Below, piece by piece: positions 1 to 13,614 of a DNA stretch of 64,000 nt. A program made the position numbers and the translations under genes. The stretch spans positions 60,470,501-60,534,500 of the forward strand of contig NC_133024.1 in the NCBI RefSeq assembly GCF_048771995.1. Reading direction: 5' to 3'. Source of the stretch: Taeniopygia guttata (Eukaryota > Chordata > Aves > Passeriformes > Estrildidae). The notes below the pieces were generated by a model. The model did no database searches, had not been told where the DNA came from, and saw only the letters and a program-made list of their open reading frames with translations. The stretch's first letter is position 1. Each line of letters opens with the position of its first letter.

Positions 1-3000
1 GAACTGGTCTGGCAGCAATCAGAGTTCTCCTGTTTCTAGTGAAGTGGACACCCCATGAAGAGACTCTTCTGATATCTTTTTCCAGCATCTCTCTGAAAAA
101 ATGTCGATTTCAGAATGGTACTGACACGTCCTGATCTGCTGGTGATGTCAAGGATGACTCAAATTCTCATCCCTCTGCTTAACCATGCACCATGATTGCT
201 TAGAGTCATTTTGTTTCTTTCCTAGAACAAATTGAAACATATTATTAAAGTGCTCCTTTTTTATTAGTAGTAGTATTCACTACTCTGAATACTCTAGTGA
301 TGTCTGAAAAAAGCACTAAAAGTAGAAAGAAAACTTGTAATTTTTAAACTAGTAGAACTATGTCAGCATGTACTGTAGAGCATCATTTTAAAATGACTGC
401 AGTCTGTAAGGGCAGGGCATAGGGCCTATTGGACGCTTCCATCCCTATTTGGGGATAAATCTTTATAACTGCAACAATGTCCTTTTTTTTCTAACTTCTG
501 CTAAAGACACTCTGTAAAAGAAGTTCATTTCCTTCTCCTCTCTTCAGCAGTGTTTCAGAGCAAATTGTAGCCTAGTGAAGCTTTATAGGACAGCAATTTC
601 GGTGAGAAGTTTACAACAGATGGAAACCATGAGCTTCTTCCCCTTTTAATATCCTTATTAGGAGAATTAAGAGTCTTGCTTAAAATACAAAGAAAATAAT
701 AATCCAGAAGAAAGTAGTCTTGTGCCGTCAGGGTGAATAGAAAAATGAAAGAGTAGCAAAATTCACCAAGGTAAAGAACTAGAAAGTGTTTTTATCAAAA
801 ATAAAGAAACAAACAAACAAAACCCACCGAACAAACTTCTCTGAACAGTTTTAGGGGGAAAAGACTTCAGATGTAGATAGCAAAAAAAAACCCACAAGAC
901 AAATATACAGCCATGTGCCAGTCTTTTTGTAGTCATAAGAATCCAGATGAAGTCAACTCAAAGTAAATAAACCCATAAACTAACTTCAGGACACACTTCA
1001 TTTCCTCAAGCACCTGTTGCTGCTCTAAGGGAGAAGAGTAGGGAACACACAGCAGCATCCTGGGAAACATGCAGCAGATAACAGAGGAATGTGCAGGATG
1101 CATTTTACCCCTCCTGTTTGCCTTTGTCGTGTTAGTATTTAATCACAAAATTTTATGGGTTTTTTTCACCTTAGGATGCTCGCCTCCCTCACACTCAAGG
1201 AAGATGCTCAAGTTATGAACAGCAAGTCAACATGTTAGTGTCTTCCTATTGCAAAGCTCAGCCCCTGACACACAATGCAGTGCTTAAGCCCTGCCCTGGC
1301 CACCAAGATATGTGTAAGGATTCATCATTATCATATTCCTTTGTTCACACAAAGCCCCTTTGTGTCAAGGAAGCATTTTCCCATTTCAGTGGTGGAAAGA
1401 AAAGCCACAAGGGACATTTGCAGATTTCAAGTCCTCTCAGAGACCCAAAGTCAGACGTTTGAGCAGTTGGTATTAAATAGCAATTTTCATGCACAGTCTG
1501 AAAAAAAATCTCCCCCTGACCAAAGTTTCAGCTCTTAGCATGCTGGTTCTGACCCCCAGTTCAGCTATCTAGAAAATAAAGAGCAGGGAGAACTTGACTG
1601 AAAAACATTCACATGTTGCGTCTATGGCAGAGGCAGGGCCAGGATACAGCTCTCCAAGGAAGCACTGGGGCTGTTGCTGCATGCTCCCTGTTTTGCCAAA
1701 TGCACACCAGCCAATATTTCCCACAAAATTCAGTTTATAATCCCAACCTTATGGGCTTTCCAGAAAGTATTGCAGAGATTTTGTCTTCAAGGTTGTATAT
1801 GAGGAATCCTAGAAAGTATGTGTAAATCATTCCCTACTGACTTTCAGTGAATGCAAATATAGAGTTCCTTGGTAGAATTAAACTCTTAATGCACAGATAA
1901 AATGAAAATGGGGAAACACTTCTCCTAATATTTGGAGAATATGGGAATAACTTGGAATAATTCTACCTGGGTCACTCACAGAGCATTAGTCTCTACCACT
2001 GTTACATACACAGGTGGTTTTTGCATACCATGCATTTGTATTTTTTTCTGTGGCAGAGAAATATAAACATCTCTGTCTTTCAGGGGTTGCTGCTCAGTTC
2101 TCACCATGAGATGATGTTCCCTGTTTAGAGATGGAACCAATCCTCATGTCCATCCTGAAGACACTTCAAAGGCCTCTTGGCACACAGACATTTGGCACCT
2201 CTGTATCCAGCATCTACCAGTGCTTGAGTTAAAAGAAACATGGCAAGTGATCACACTTCTGCAATAACCCAAAATTTTACTCTTGTCTTTGCAACTGCAG
2301 GAGAGAGGAGGCTTTGCCTGGACCTCGGTGTATTTTTAAGTTGTGCAGATATCTTGGGATTTGTGTGCTGTAGTAGATGGCTTCTTTGTTCATCCATTTG
2401 TGTGAATAATACATGAATGAAGGACACTTGAGGCTCCTTGTGCCATAATGAAAATATGTCCATTCTAGTTTGCTGATTGATTCTTGAACTTCAGCCTGAC
2501 AACCCAAAAAAACAGGATAAACAGTGCAAAAACAAAACCAAAGCTGACCAGTTGGCTCTCCTCCACTGCCAGCCTCCCCAAAAGAGTGCTAACATGTATT
2601 ATTGCTGCCAGTCTCTCTCCAAGCCCAAATCCAAAGTTATTATGTAGATTTTGGAATGCTTTCAGTTATGCCCTATTATTCACAGAATTAACTACTGAAT
2701 AGCATCCTCAAATGCCATTGTATGAACTTTGCATCCAAAAGCATCTAATTATTCAGTACAACAGCCCACTCAAGCACATAGCAGCTCCTCTCTTCAGTGT
2801 TTGCAACAAGAGAGACACAGAAGAGTTACTTTGAACTGTCAGCCTTGGATTTCCACAGCTGCTTTAAAGTCCTAATGTGAAAGCAGGGAACTGTATAATG
2901 CATGGCCATGAGATGTCTCCATCTGGAATTTTCTCTCCAAGAACGCTTCTCAGACAACAATGAAAAAGGCAAAGCAGTTGCTGCTGCAAAAACTCATCTC

Positions 3001-4399
3001 CAGGCTGGATGAAGTAGGTGCTAATATCCCTCACCCTCCCACAAAGGAATGAACACAAAGAAGCTGGGAGTTCTCAGTTCCTTGATGAGCCACCTGCACC
3101 ATGGGTCTTCCTCAAAAAAAAAGAAGACTCACTTCCCAGTCCTGTGATTTTTCTAACTACTCCACACTGATTATGTTTTTTGGCACGGCTGGTATCCAAA
3201 GCTGCATGTTGCAAATCAAGTCATGCTACATGGCCAGTAAACTAATATGTCATTCTGATTAATGGCTCAGTCAGCCCACACAGCAGTGCTGTAAACTAAA
3301 CTTAGGTTTATAATCCCTTTCAATTGCAGTTGTGTCTTATGTCTCCATTGTGAAGGTATGATCATGCAAACCTTGATCTTCATGCAAGTTTTGCATGCAG
3401 AAGATGCTGATAAGCCATCCTCACCACAGAAGAGAATCATTAACTACACTCACCTTCCAATGTTCAATTTTCTGCCTATGAAAATCAAACCAGGGTATGA
3501 CTGCATGATGTAGCAATTATTCCATATTATATTGCCACAGCCTAGTTGCTGCTTTTCAGTCCAATATTCTTGCCACAGGATGTTCCTGGTGTTCTTTGTT
3601 TAGAGGCCGCTCAGTACCTTAGGATGACAGGAGTTGCCCTGTACATGGGAGCCTTAAGCAACCAGCAAAGGCCACAGGAGCTGTAAATGTAGGAGAACCT
3701 CCCAGCTCCTCTTTCTTCATCACCCCACCAGGCACCTGTGCCAGAATCAATGCTTCCAAGCAGTTGTCAGCAGCATCTCCCTTCTGTGGAAGTGTCCAGC
3801 TTACAGTCAGTCAAGGCAACAGCTCCTGCTCAGGCCCACGGCATCTCCTGAGCCAAACCCTCGTTCAAGCAGTGCATCCTGTATCATATTTTGTGGCTTA
3901 ATCATCCTGTTCTACCCCTCTAGAACTGAGAGCCATCAGGTTTTGGGTTAAATATCCTGATGGATGTAGATGTTGAAGAAGGTCTGCTCTTGGTAACGCA
4001 GTAGATCTCCTGAAGGCAGCTTCTGTCTCCTGCTGTCACAAGGTCCCATCTCTTGAAATCCCTTTACAGTTGCAGTATCAAAGTGCAGCCTTTGGAGCCA
4101 GCTTTTCCATGGGATAAATGGAGCTGTGAGTGGATGCTTTTTTCACTTATTGTTATCTGAAAGTTTTAGCAAAAATGAGAAAGGGGAAATATAGGTTCAA
4201 ATCTTTGCAGGTTGAAGATGATGGAGAAAACATGTCTCTTATTTCCTGACCAAGAACTCAAATTAACTTCACTAATATAATCTTTTCTCACACTGTCTTT
4301 TCTAAAGAGCAAAAGAGAAGGCCCCAGTTTATGCACATCAAAGAGCAGGTATAAATACCACAGTAGCAGGTAGAGAGTTAATTCAGGAATAGTTAATTC
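1..4399. other. Intergenic, no gene recognised
   Basis: AT-rich non-coding sequence. Open frames here are all under 90 codons, overlap on both strands and resemble no protein I know. I see no CR1 tail, LTR or RNA gene. In amniotes the gene beyond the SUCLA2 3' end is usually HTR2A, but none of its exons is recognisable here. Confidence 0.6.
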
Positions 4400-4945
4400 A
4401 GCTGAAACCATGGCACAGAGACAGTGTTATCAAGAAAGAAGTCACAAGGAAGGAATCATCTGGAAATATTCAGCTATTGCTGTGACACATCACAAGGGAG
4501 AAAGGCAGCTCATATAAGCATATTAGAAGTTCTCTTGCTTAATTGCTGTGTTTATTAGAGGCTATTCTTGATACAAAGTGTATTGTTGATTCCTTCCTTT
4601 TCTACATCATTTGGCCACCTGCCCCATGCTTTCTACTTTCGCTAAGACTTTGGCGAAATCTTACATTTACAATATTACTTTCCTGATAGCTGGAAATAAT
4701 GTTTAAAATATGCATTTATCCAAAAAATGCAGCAAGAACCTACTTGCCCAGAAGAGCTCAGGGTATTCTTCTAGACCAGCTTCTTTATTTCCTTTTAAAG
4801 CAGTCTTTTATATTTCTCAGCCACTTCATGAATTTTTATATTCTATTCTGGTGTCTCTCTAGCATGAAGGTTGGTAGACCTTGCCAGCATGCTTCAAGCC
4901 GGAAGACTTTAGAGCATCTTTAGCATCAAAAATAAAACTCTCTCC
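4400..4945 (+). repeat. Left arm of large inverted repeat
   Basis: This arm of about 545 bp reappears in reverse complement at about 5150-5693, around a spacer of about 205 bp. In the 155 bp compared base by base there were about 5 differences, or about 97% identity. The outer edge is sharp at AGCTGAAACC on the left and its complement on the right. The inner edge fades after a shared AAAAATAAAAC stretch. Each arm carries the same 74-codon open frame (4699-4923 here), which looks incidental: the proteins differ at scattered positions and resemble no known family. The arm's own content is not an element I recognise. Confidence 0.9.
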
Positions 4946-5149
4946 CTATGGCTGTCTGAAGAAAGGTGTGAAAAGTGGACTTTCATGGTGTGAGATTCAA
5001 GTGCTGCAGTGCCCAGAACAGAACTGATGTCTCCAGGAGGGGAATTCACAAGGCTGAGTGGCACCTAACCACTGAGAGAGGGAGAGCTGGGTGCTTCAAA
5101 GTGGGATTAGCATCCTTCATCAGTCTGAGTGGGAAATGAGAAAGAAATG

Positions 5150-5693
5150 AGAAAGTTTTATTTTTAATGCTAAAGATGCTCTAAATTCTTCCGGCTTGAA
5201 GCATGCTGGCAAGGTCTACCAACCTTCATGCTAGAGAGACACCAGAATAGAATATAAAAATTCATGAAGTGGCTGAGAAATATAAAAGACTGCTTTAAAA
5301 GGAAATAAAGAAGCTGGTCTAGAAGAATACCCTGAGCTCTTCTGAGCAAGTAGGTTCTTGCTGCATTTTTTTGAAAAATGCATATTTTAAACATTATTTC
5401 CAGCTATCAGGAAAGTAATATTGTAAATGTAAGACTTCGCCAAAGTCTTAGTGAAAGTAGAAAGCATGGGGCAGGTGGCCAAATGATGTAGAAGAGGAAG
5501 GAATCAACAATACACTTTGTATCAAGAATAGCCTCTAATAAACACAGCAATTAAGCAAGAGAACTTCTAATATGCTTATATGAGCTGCCTTTCTCCCTTG
5601 TGATGTGTCACAGCAATAGCTGAATATTTCCAGATGATTCCTTCCTTGTGACTTCTTTCTTGATAACACTGTCTCTGTGCCATGGTTTCAGCT
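5150..5693 (-). repeat. Right arm of large inverted repeat
   Basis: Reverse complement of 4400-4945. The spacer 4946-5149 is unique as far as I can see. Differences from the left arm are mostly single-base changes, so the duplication is recent on a bird-genome time scale or the arms are kept alike by gene conversion. Outside the outer edge the flanks diverge abruptly. A transcript through both arms could fold into a hairpin with a stem over 500 bp long. Confidence 0.9.
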
Positions 5694-6150
5694 TTCATTA
5701 ATTTCCTCCCTTTTTCCAAGGGAACTTACATTCCCACTGCCTCTTTTCAAAGCATGCAGGTTATTGTGCCCAAAATTTCATTTTGCAGTAGTTCTTTTGG
5801 ACTGTGATCCAGAGTCCCCTTGGAATGGAAGAGCTCTTTGAACCATGTTATTTAGCTCTTGTGTGGCTGAACTTAAATGAAAAAAAACATGAAGGAGCTA
5901 CACAGTCTCTCAGTCCTAATCTCATATCTCATGTAGTGCTTCATTGCATTATTCATAACTAATGACCTCCTGCAGCGTGGTCAGGGGCAGAGCTGTACAG
6001 ATAATGCTGGGATGTGCCACGGTGGAACAATGACCCTACAGGACCAAAACCTATAGAAAAACCTTTACAAGGTGAACTGGAACTTTGCTGATGGACAGCA
6101 AAATTGATGGTGGGGAGAATAGTAGGAGTGCAAGAAAACAAGAGGAAAGG

Positions 6151-6215
6151 TAATTAATTAAAATTAATTAAAATTAATTCCTTTAATATATAGAATTAAT
6201 ATATTAATTTAATCC
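6151..6215. repeat. AT-rich AATTAATTA simple repeat
   Basis: Nearly pure A/T tract built from repeated AATTAATTA and TTAATATA units. This is low-complexity sequence with internal dyad symmetry and no sign of function. Confidence 0.8.
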
Positions 6216-7296
6216 TCCATGTTTGACTATTTCCTTCCAAGAAACCAGAGATGTGGGGCTTCTCATTTCTTTTACTGATTTGGGATCTTTTATCACTTGA
6301 GTGAAAATTACATTGATTTTATATACAGAACCTAAGAAACCCTGTGTGCCATGTAACTCTAGCAGAGCAGAGTAGAAGTCCTCCAGTAATACTAAAAGCA
6401 TTAAAAATTGAGTTTTTACTGAATAAAACATGACCATGAATAATGTAGTCTGCACAGTATTTCTTGTGTTATTAATTTGATGGTAAGTTTAATTAACTTA
6501 ATGCTGCCCTAAATTTTAATTTTCCTTCTGCTGCAGAATCTCAAACTGGAAATGCCAAAGGGCTTTACAGAAGTTTCAGAGAAAACACTGAATATTGGTG
6601 AGAGTGAAAAGAGGACAGATGGAGTTGCTGGGGATATAAGCCTTGGGCAGCTGTGCAGGAAAGTGGAGCACAAACTTTGGTACCTGGGTCTTCCAAAATC
6701 ACCAGCAATTAAATAAAATGCAAGGCTAATGTTGGAAAAGCAGGGGGATGGACACCACGGAATCTATTTCTTATGCCAGCTGCAGCAAGCTGAAGTAGAT
6801 GAGGATGTGGAGTGCCTCGTGAGCCTGTGCTTAAGGAGGGTTGCCAACTGAGATGTATGTTTTTAGAGTCACATGGCAATTAGTGTTCCAAGGAAAGGAA
6901 CCCAGTTCAGCGCCCAACTCATCAGGACCCCCATAGAGATGAGAGGTGTCAGCAGGCAGCATGGAGAGCCTCTTTTTATGAGAAGAATCTCCAAAAGGAA
7001 GCATGCTCTAGCAGCAGGGACTATCATTAATAAAGTGGTCTCTTTCCAGTTGCTTGGATGTGAGTGTCCTGTTGATGTAGCACTGAGCTCTTGTCAATGC
7101 TGTGATCTAAGAGGTTTTACTCCCCAGAGGATTTTCTCACAGGGCTGAAACCATCCTCCTGTAGCTCGCACTGATGTCTTTGGGTACGTGCATCCAGGCA
7201 CTGAAGGTCTGCTGTGGGGAAGGTTTTTCCACTTGTTCTCTAGGCACTGAGATACATCCCAGGAAGGAGCATTCAGAAAATTACTTTTTATCTATT

Positions 7297-7365
7297 TGTT
7301 TGTTAACATATAGATAAAATGTTAACAAACATTTATGTTAATTTATCTTAAAATGTTAACAAACA
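7297..7365. repeat. Inverted and direct ATGTTAACAAACA motif
   Basis: The 13-mer TGTTTGTTAACAT (7297-7309) is the exact reverse complement of ATGTTAACAAACA at 7319-7331. The latter recurs exactly at 7353-7365, 34 bp further on. The unit contains a GTTAAC palindrome. It is probably a small local duplication. Confidence 0.8.
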
Positions 7366-10300
7366 TTTAGGGCTCCAGCTATGTCAGGCTAGAGTCAGTC
7401 TACAAAGGGCAAGAGCCTGCCTTAAATCCAAGGAGGCCCAAGTTGGTCCAAGAGCTGGCATTCAGAAGATAAGGGACTGAGGTAAATGTAGAGTTACTCT
7501 GTGTAGTCCATTCTAGCCACTAAATTATATATGGTTCAGTAAATCTGAGTACACAAAATGTGATCCTTCAAATCTTTCTCAGATTTTCTGTTGCAAGGAG
7601 AAACACAGCCTGCTGTATTGCAGACCTGCTTTCTAGCAAGCTTCCCCCATTTCTTCGAAGTTTTCATTGGTAAATTAAGTAGCTGTGCTGCTGGCTGGCT
7701 GCCAAGCAGCTCTTTACATTCACAGTTACAAAACAGGATCCTCCTAAAAAGGAGCTGTCACTGACAGCCAAGAAATTGCTTTTGTCTAGAAAACAGTACA
7801 TTTGGCTTTTTGAAGAACCAACCCTTTTGCCCTGGTTTTCCAGGCCAGTGGAGCACAATTCCAGCATTCTCATGCATATCTGTCTTGCTAGATTTTGGCT
7901 GCCAGCCTTCATCCTTCCAGTATCACATCAAAAATTCTTGGTCCCCGTCTTTGGCTAGTTGGAGTTGGGTCTCTCTCTTCCAGGTCATCCCGGAACTGGA
8001 GTTTTACTGTGAGGGAGAAAATCCACCACAGTTTTCTCCCTGTTCCTCTCTGTCGTGGTACATATCCCTCTGAGACAGACATGGCCTCGTTGCTACTTCC
8101 ATGAGCAAGGGGATAATCAACATGCCTGCTCTCAGACAGAAAATAGTGAAAAACCTCTCATTCCTCGGATCACATATGACTTCTAGCTTGTACAGTAATA
8201 GGAAATATAAGGTTAAGAGCGTAAAAACATTTCATTTTTCTACTTCCACTTTGCCTTTTCAGGGACAGAAGAACCTTTCAGCTCTCGGTGGATTAATGGT
8301 TTGTTTGTGATCTCATCAAGAACTTAAGAGATCTGGCACAGCAGTGTGAGCTGCTCCCATATGGACAAGGCATGACCTTCCCCATCCTCAGAGATCCTTC
8401 AGGAGTGGGGGTGGAAGAGGGACCTGGGGAAGAATAAATCCAAAGGGGATATCACAAAGAACTTTTGAATACTAGCCTATTTAATCTGTTTTGGAATGCA
8501 AAGTGTGAGCTAGACAAAAAAGCACAGCCAAGTACAGACCAAGGAGACACAATTTTGTAATAAATCAGCAAATTTTAATTTTCTCCTGTTTTAAATGGAT
8601 TTTTATAAACCCATGTGACAGATTTTTCTAGGCTAGGTCCATTAACTAGCTACTTCTATTTGCTTTAACTATAACCTGACTTCACTTTTAGGGAATTTCA
8701 TTTTCCACCAGCAGAGGGATTGACACTTTGAGCGTGTTCCTGTAAAACTCCTGAGGTCTCTTCCAGACATGCAAGGGCACCACATTACATCTCCACCTGG
8801 ACAGATGACCTGCAGGGTTTATCCCTACTTCATGTATTCGGTGTTCCCTACTCCCAGTAAGTACCAGAGACATCTCCAGTAAATGGATGGAGTTCACAGT
8901 AAAACCAAAAACAAGCAGAGAGCCTCCCTGTTAAAGATACTTAGCTAACCAAATAAGCTGCCAGACACTGGTGGTTGCTGAAATCAAAGAGGAGCACTAA
9001 GTCTAATGCTGACAGTCTCTCATATCATCAATACAGACAGGCTCCTCTTAAGCACAGTTTGAGAATAGGGGCCTCTCGGAAAACCCCAAAATGGGGCTGC
9101 TGCTCCCCTTAATCAAGCTTGAATTTGCCTGCTGGTTATCAACAGAACCAGGCACTGGCCTCCTGATGCTGAAATTAGCTTTTTGTCTCTTGCTTGTCCC
9201 AGTATAGCATCTTGCAGGTACAGAGCACCATGCCTACAGCTGCTCTGTGCACAGCCCTCACATCATGAAAACAGACTTTCAAAATCTGTAATGAATATGT
9301 TTTAACTCAATAACTTAAACTGATCCTTGTCATTTAGGGTCACTCTATTATTAACTCCAGTGTCAGCAGGTTCCTTCCAGAGGAGATCTATCCATAGCAA
9401 TGCTTTGCTTTATGTATTTCAAGCCATGCTGTTTGCAGGGTTATAATAGCACTGGCTTACCCTAAAACTAATGACTGCTACATCTTTTGAAAGTCATCAT
9501 TTTCATTTAGCTTCTTTTCCATAAAGCTGGTAGGTATTTCTTCTCCTCACCACTTCCACGGGAAGGTGAATAGCTCCCTCAAGTGCCCCATTCAGTCCCT
9601 CATCTGATGGAAAAACAGAGCTGACACTTCCTTGGGAATCCTTCTCTCTGTTCTGCAATTCAAACTGCTTCTTATACTGCATCAGACAGAATATGAATCA
9701 AAAACATAGCCCAGGAGAGCAATTACCATCCAAGCTGCAGCCTTTCCTTCTCTCCTCTTTATGTGCAAAATGGGGGAAATGCTCATCCAAAAACCTGGAA
9801 TTTTAAAGAAAGAGAGTTGGCCCCAAAGTAGGTAAAAAACCCTAAAGCAAGCTACTAAGGCAATTTTTTGAATATTTTTTTCACTGCAAGTAATTTTTCT
9901 GAATCTCATTTTGCAAGCTTTCATCTTGTGAAAATGACATGATAGACATCATTGGTGCGCAAATCCCACACTTTAGGTTAAACATTCTTGGTTCAGTTGG
10001 AAATAGTGGTGAAATAGAAATGACAAACAAAAAATACTACAAACATTTTTTTTTAAAAGCTGTTTGTCTCATTGGGAAAGTATTCTTCATTTCAAGTTGA
10101 ATTTACCAGGATGGCAATTACTTTTTTATGCAAAGATTCCTTTAACTCAACAGCATTATCACGCCCAGATTTACTCCATTTGCTCAGCATGTGCATATGA
10201 ACATCTCTATGGATCAGACTTGGTATAATACCAAGAAAAGGCAGTTGCTGATGAAAATCTGACTCTGGGATGTGATCAGAAGCTCAGTCTTTAATTCAGT

Positions 10301-10491
10301 CAGGATTTCAGTTTGAACAAGACAAAAAGTGCAACAGAAGCAAGTGTCAAAATTTCCTTCTGGCCTTAGTCAGTTTGAACACTCATATTTGCAAACATAC
10401 TAAAAATTCATCTGAGCAGCATTGTGTTTTGAGTCACGCAGCATCAAGTCATCTCAACTCTTGCCTTGGGGTCAGTCTCTCTCTTCACAGC

Positions 10492-11132
10492 TGTCATGGT
10501 TTCACCTCAACGAAGCACCACACGGCTGCTCACTCACTCCCCCATGTCAGGATGGGGCAGAGAACTGGAAGAGTAAAAGTGAGAAAACTCATGGGTTGAG
10601 ATCAAGGCAGTTTAATTGCTAAAGCAAGAGCCATGCATGCAAGGAAACCAAACCAAGGAATCCATTCACCGGTTCCCAAGGGCTGGCAGGTGTTCAGCCA
10701 TCTTTAGGAAAGCAGGACTCCATCATGTGCAATGGTGACTTTGGAAGACAAGCACCATGATTTCAAATGTTCCCCCTTCCATATTCTTTCCCCAGCTTTA
10801 TGTGCTGAGTATGACAGGATACCCCTGGGTATCCCAGCTGGGATCAACTGTCCAGACTGTCCCCTCCCAGCTCCTCGTGCACCCCAGCCCTGCTGCCAGG
10901 CACATCACTGGAACAAGGGAAACCTGAGCCCAGCAGCTGCTCTGTCCAGGGGGCTACATGGACAGAGAGAACTGGGGGCAGAGGCAGAGCTCTCAGAAGG
11001 AGCCAGCTGCCCTCAGACATGGTCACAGGCTGCCACACTGAAGAGCAAGGTGAGCTGGGAAAGCAGGAAAAAACTTCAGTAAAACATTTGGATAATACAA
11101 CTTGGATATGATGCAGTTAAAACCAAGGGTCA
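10492..11132 (-). mobile_element. ERVL-type LTR fossil (solo)
   Basis: Resembles, from memory, the common avian ERVL LTR. Read on the minus strand it begins near 11132 and ends in CCATGACA at 10492, so the plus strand opens with TGTCATGGTTTCA. Landmarks in order on the minus strand are a TATA-like ACATAAAG near 10795, a poly(A) signal ATTAAA near 10612, and the family's U5-like block CTCAACCCATGAG. No internal retroviral coding region flanks it, so it is a solo LTR. The 11132 edge is approximate and I see no clean target duplication. It looks old. Confidence 0.75.
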
Positions 11133-13614
11133 TGCAGCTGTAGTTCCAGCCCTCTCACCTCAAATTTTTCTGCATTATTTTCTTTTTACATCACAGTGGT
11201 TCTCTCTCCCTCTAAATTCTCTGTGATTAAGGAGTGCAGACTGGGTTTTAAGAGCGGTAGTCTCAGGGGACTTGGAGGAATTTAATTTCTGCTGTCAAAG
11301 ATGCTGAAAATTTGAGAGAGAAAATGAGCTTTCCTGCCTGCTAGGAACAAGGAAGCAGAAGCATTTTTGAAGAAAGGGGGATATGTGTCAGGGGAGAATC
11401 AAGATCTTATGTATACATGTATCTAATGTCTGCTCTGCTAAACCAAGTCGAGGACCTCTCATTGCCTACCCTGATTACTTTTTAGGTTGCTGCATTTCTG
11501 TTTTGGACTGCTCTGACCAGCTTTCTCCAAGATGTATCTGCCCTGGAGGAAAGTAGCCCTAAGAATTGACAGTGCAAAACTATCCCTGACTTTAATAATG
11601 AGCATAGACATAAATATGGAGGCCAAGCTCCTCTTTAGCAATGCCCACTTTGGAAAACAAAGATAGTCTAGGATGAATAAATGCAGTTTCATGAGGAGGT
11701 TGCTCAGAATCTCTCAGCCCTGAGCTACGGGCTTCATCTGGAGGATGGAGACAAATCCACCCCCACTGCTAAGAACATTCCATACATCTCATAAAAAAGG
11801 AGGTAAGGGATGGTTTTCTTATCAGCACCAGCAAGGAAACAGTTCCTTACTGCAATTAAACACAGAAAAACAGGGTTAAAGGAAATTTGGCAAGGTCTAA
11901 CCCACCTCCCCTCTACTTGTGTCTATAGGTCTCTGTGGGAAAGACCCAGCAGTCTATACCAGGAAAAGCTCTTCCCAGTAACCAATCACAACCTGAGAGG
12001 TTATGCTGGAAGCTTGGTGCTCCTCATCCCATCTACCACAAACATGGAGAACAGATTATTCCTTAACCTTCTTTTTAACAGCCTTCATAAACTCTGTTTG
12101 CTCTCAGACACATCTTCTCTAGCCCAAACAATTCCAGTGTTCTCTCTCTCCTCTTAGGTCAGGTTTGCCAGAACTTAGATCACTCATGTTGGCCTCCCCT
12201 TCACTCTCTCTCACTGAGCTACATCTTTCCACGTAAATTGGAAATGTTACTTCACTAAAGATACTGAGTAGAGCAATACTTGTCTTTATTCATCCCTTTA
12301 AAATGTATTCCTTTTCCACAATAATACACCTCAGCTGTCTAGCTCTCTTCCTTTTCTGCAGCTGCCATCTGGTTCACTGGTGTTTGTTACCACTGTTCAG
12401 TTGAAACAGCTCATTTTGCCCCTCAAATTTCATCCTTTACATTTATTTTGAATTTTGCTCTCATCTTCAAGTGTACATATGGCCCCTCCCAGCTTTATGC
12501 CATATGTACATTCAATGTGAACATCCTCTCTTCACAAATGTAGCTACAGTTACACCCAGGACAGACCAGAGGATGACCTTGCTCCCTCTTCAGCAGGATG
12601 CCTTCTGTAAAGAGCATGCATCACAACTACTTGGAGCAGTTACCCACCAGCAAGGGAGGCCAGGAGAGATTTTGGGTGAGACAGAACTTCAGAACCAAAG
12701 GTGACTGACCTGGCTTTAGCTTTACCTTTAAGAAAGGACAAGGAAGTGGTTGGTAAACAAACAGAGGGTGGCTGGGAGATGCCTTGACTTGTGAAGATGA
12801 ACGTTAAAAATTGAAGAAAAGCCATCTGCAATGAAATGTGAAGAGAGCAGGAACAGCTAAAACAAAGTGGCTGGGAAGAAGGCACCGTGTTCCTATTATT
12901 GCCTCCCATCACTCCACGGCATATGTATCTTTTGTTCCTCCTTTATTCTAGTTGAATTGGAAATAAATTAGCAGGAACTGTGTATTCCCACCTGTGTGCT
13001 ATGGTTAAGTAATACAGAGCCCTGATTCCAACTACGACACCCAAGCAAGTTCATCACAAAGATATGAAAGAAAAAAATATGTGATGGTGAGGTCAAGCAT
13101 ATAAGAAAGAAGAGAAAAAACACTTCTGACACTACACCATCTAGCACAAAATTCAAGCACACACTGAGATGGACAGGTCATGTTCAAGTGTGGGTCAATT
13201 GCTATAAAAATAAGCAATTCAGATCTCAATGGCCCAGTCTGCACCAAGTCTTAGGTCAGGGGAGTTAAGTAATCATTTTTCCTTGAAACACAGCCTGTGA
13301 CTTCAAAATGAATAGACAGCACTTAATAGTGCTTAATAGTCTAGCAGCTTAACCACTTACAAAAGCTAGGTGGGAACCAGACATCTTTCTTTTGACCTGA
13401 GGATCACAACAACTGTGTAACCTAACAATTTAAAAACAAAAACAACAAAAAGCCAAACTAGGAATCTTTACTTTAAGGTACAGCTGTACATATTTAGGAG
13501 AAAGACTTTTTTTACTTTAATGGGTTTTCATGACTAACCTATTCCAAGTGAGCTTTGAATAAACAGTCTTTCTGAAGGGTAGAGCAACACATTTCAAGCA
13601 GGATCTTTACACAG
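11133..13614. other. Intergenic, nothing recognised
   Basis: Non-coding sequence. The longest frame (11810-12157, 115 codons) has no recognisable motif and overlaps no known repeat. No RNA gene or transposon tail was seen. Confidence 0.5.

Larger units (their letters stand above)
5694..10491. other. Intergenic, no gene recognised
   Basis: Non-coding sequence with only short overlapping frames. It contains an AT-rich TTAATTAA-type simple repeat (6151-6215) and a small repeated and inverted motif (7297-7365), listed separately. No transposon tail or RNA gene was recognised. Confidence 0.55.

Noticed and set aside
4699-5394. Matching 74-codon frames on opposite strands
   Set aside because: They are the same sequence in the two arms of the inverted repeat. 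Substitutions between them are not biased toward silent sites and the peptide resembles no family.
10732-11082. 116-codon plus-strand frame
   Set aside because: Lies wholly inside the ERVL-type LTR, which is non-coding.
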